From positions 1-24,769 of IMG/VR virus record IMGVR_UViG_3300043543_000413: a DNA stretch of 24,769 bases, one strand, 5' to 3'. Below, one piece after another: positions 24,267-24,769 of the stretch (position 1 is its first letter; the number at the start of each line of letters is the position of its first letter). The translations under genes were made by a program, and so were the position numbers. Under the pieces are notes generated by a model. It did no database searches and was not told the DNA's origin. It was given only the letters and a program-made list of their open reading frames with translations. This DNA comes from a virus.

Positions 24267-24537
24267 CGGTGATACTCGACGCACCGCTCTGCCGCCCCAT
24301 GGAGAGCTGGTTCGTGATGAGGTTGCCCGTCAGGGGATATGCGACTGTGGCACCTTGGCAGGGAGCTTCCGATCCCACACGCACCACGTCACCCAGGAAC
24401 GGAGCAGTGAGCCCTATCTGCGTATTCGACGCCGCCTGTGCCGACGGAACCTCTCGCTTCGAAACCGGCACCAGGGCCAGCGACGAGAGGACGATGACCA
24501 GAGCCAGCAGGACTGAACCGATGCGGTGCGACGGCAC
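24238..24537 (-). CDS. N-terminal part of an exported or membrane-anchored protein, probable +1 frameshift
   Basis: From GTG at 24537 (AAAGGG upstream) the frame encodes a basic start, a hydrophobic segment (SVLLALVIVLSSLALVPVS), and SAQA-AS, which looks like a signal peptidase site. About 70 further residues follow (TQIGLTAPFLGDVVRVGSEA, then TGNLITNQLSMGRQSG and SITDAERSALVG). After codon 100 the frame turns into Arg/Gly/His-rich nonsense-like sequence without a stop, while good coding sense continues in the +1 frame. It is the first gene after the promoter at 24701-24730. No family recognised. Confidence 0.5.
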
Positions 24538-24700
24538 TCTCGTGGCCCTTTCGCCAACTCCGACACGACTCCTACACCAGCGGGTCCACCGGGAGCAGGT
24601 CCTTGCACCCAAAGGGGCGCGGGCAGCGCCAGGAGGCTACGAGAACCGGCCTCTGGAACAGGAGCGGGTGCTGATCCGCCCTGCCCCCTGACCCGACAGG

Positions 24701-24730
24701 AGCATACCACAACCGACAACCGAGTGTCAA
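24701..24730 (-). promoter_or_regulatory. Sigma-70-type promoter driving the leftward operon
   Basis: On the minus strand TTGACA (24725-24730) is followed after 18 bases by TATGCT (24701-24706), with TG one base before the -10, an extended -10. Transcription would start near 24694, leaving a leader of about 160 bases before the first GTG at 24537. I see no gene or clear hairpin in that leader, nor in 24731-24769 beyond the promoter. Confidence 0.75.
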
Positions 24731-24769
24731 GCGGAAACGACAGCATCCGCTGTCCACCGGAACCAGCGG

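Noticed and set aside
24414-24746. Minus-strand 110-codon frame at the right edge
   Set aside because: It would start upstream of the promoter's transcription start and turns into an Arg/Ser/Trp-rich sequence. The frame with the signal-peptide-like segment is the better one.

Overview
The window is a stretch of a tailed double-stranded DNA bacteriophage (or prophage) genome. It is G+C-rich by eye. Genes are tightly packed and all lie on the minus strand, so the operon reads from the right edge to the left edge. Strong AGGAGG-type ribosome binding sites, several GTG starts and a TTGACA/TATGCT promoter point to a bacterial host. The charged, Arg/Glu-rich proteins would suit a thermophilic host, but that is only an impression. 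No integrase, repressor, replication gene or recognisable host gene is visible.

Read in the direction of transcription: (1) 24.73-22.1 kb has a promoter, a possibly frameshifted exported protein, several very small basic phage proteins, and a tRNA gene with an abnormal anticodon loop. (2) 22.14-18.1 kb holds the packaging module: small terminase, large terminase and portal. (3) 18.1-7.6 kb holds four unrecognised virion-type proteins, one with three 26-residue repeats. They are followed by a transglycosylase/M23 peptidase fusion and a 2196-residue multidomain protein with an HELAH zincin motif. I read this block as the set of proteins carried inside the capsid and ejected with the DNA. (4) 7.6-5.8 kb is scaffold plus major capsid protein, bracketed by two GC-rich perfect hairpins. 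(5) 5.8 kb to the left edge holds a degenerate zinc-ribbon protein, two connector or structural proteins, a beta-propeller-like tail protein, a small nuclease-fold protein, and the N-terminal 511 codons of a tail fibre that runs off the window.

How the genes would work together: TerS/TerL fill a prohead built from scaffold and capsid protein through the portal. The tail fibre and beta-propeller protein contact the host, the SLT/M23 enzyme opens the cell wall, and the giant protein may act in the capsid or in the infected cell. No tail tube, sheath or tape-measure gene is seen, which favours a short-tailed virion, though tail genes could lie outside the window.

The least ordinary features are the giant polyvalent-type protein between lysin and scaffold, the twin hairpins around the capsid pair, the odd tRNA, the apparent +1 frameshift in the first gene, and a P-[VI]-P-D-Q repeat whose core recurs in a second small protein.
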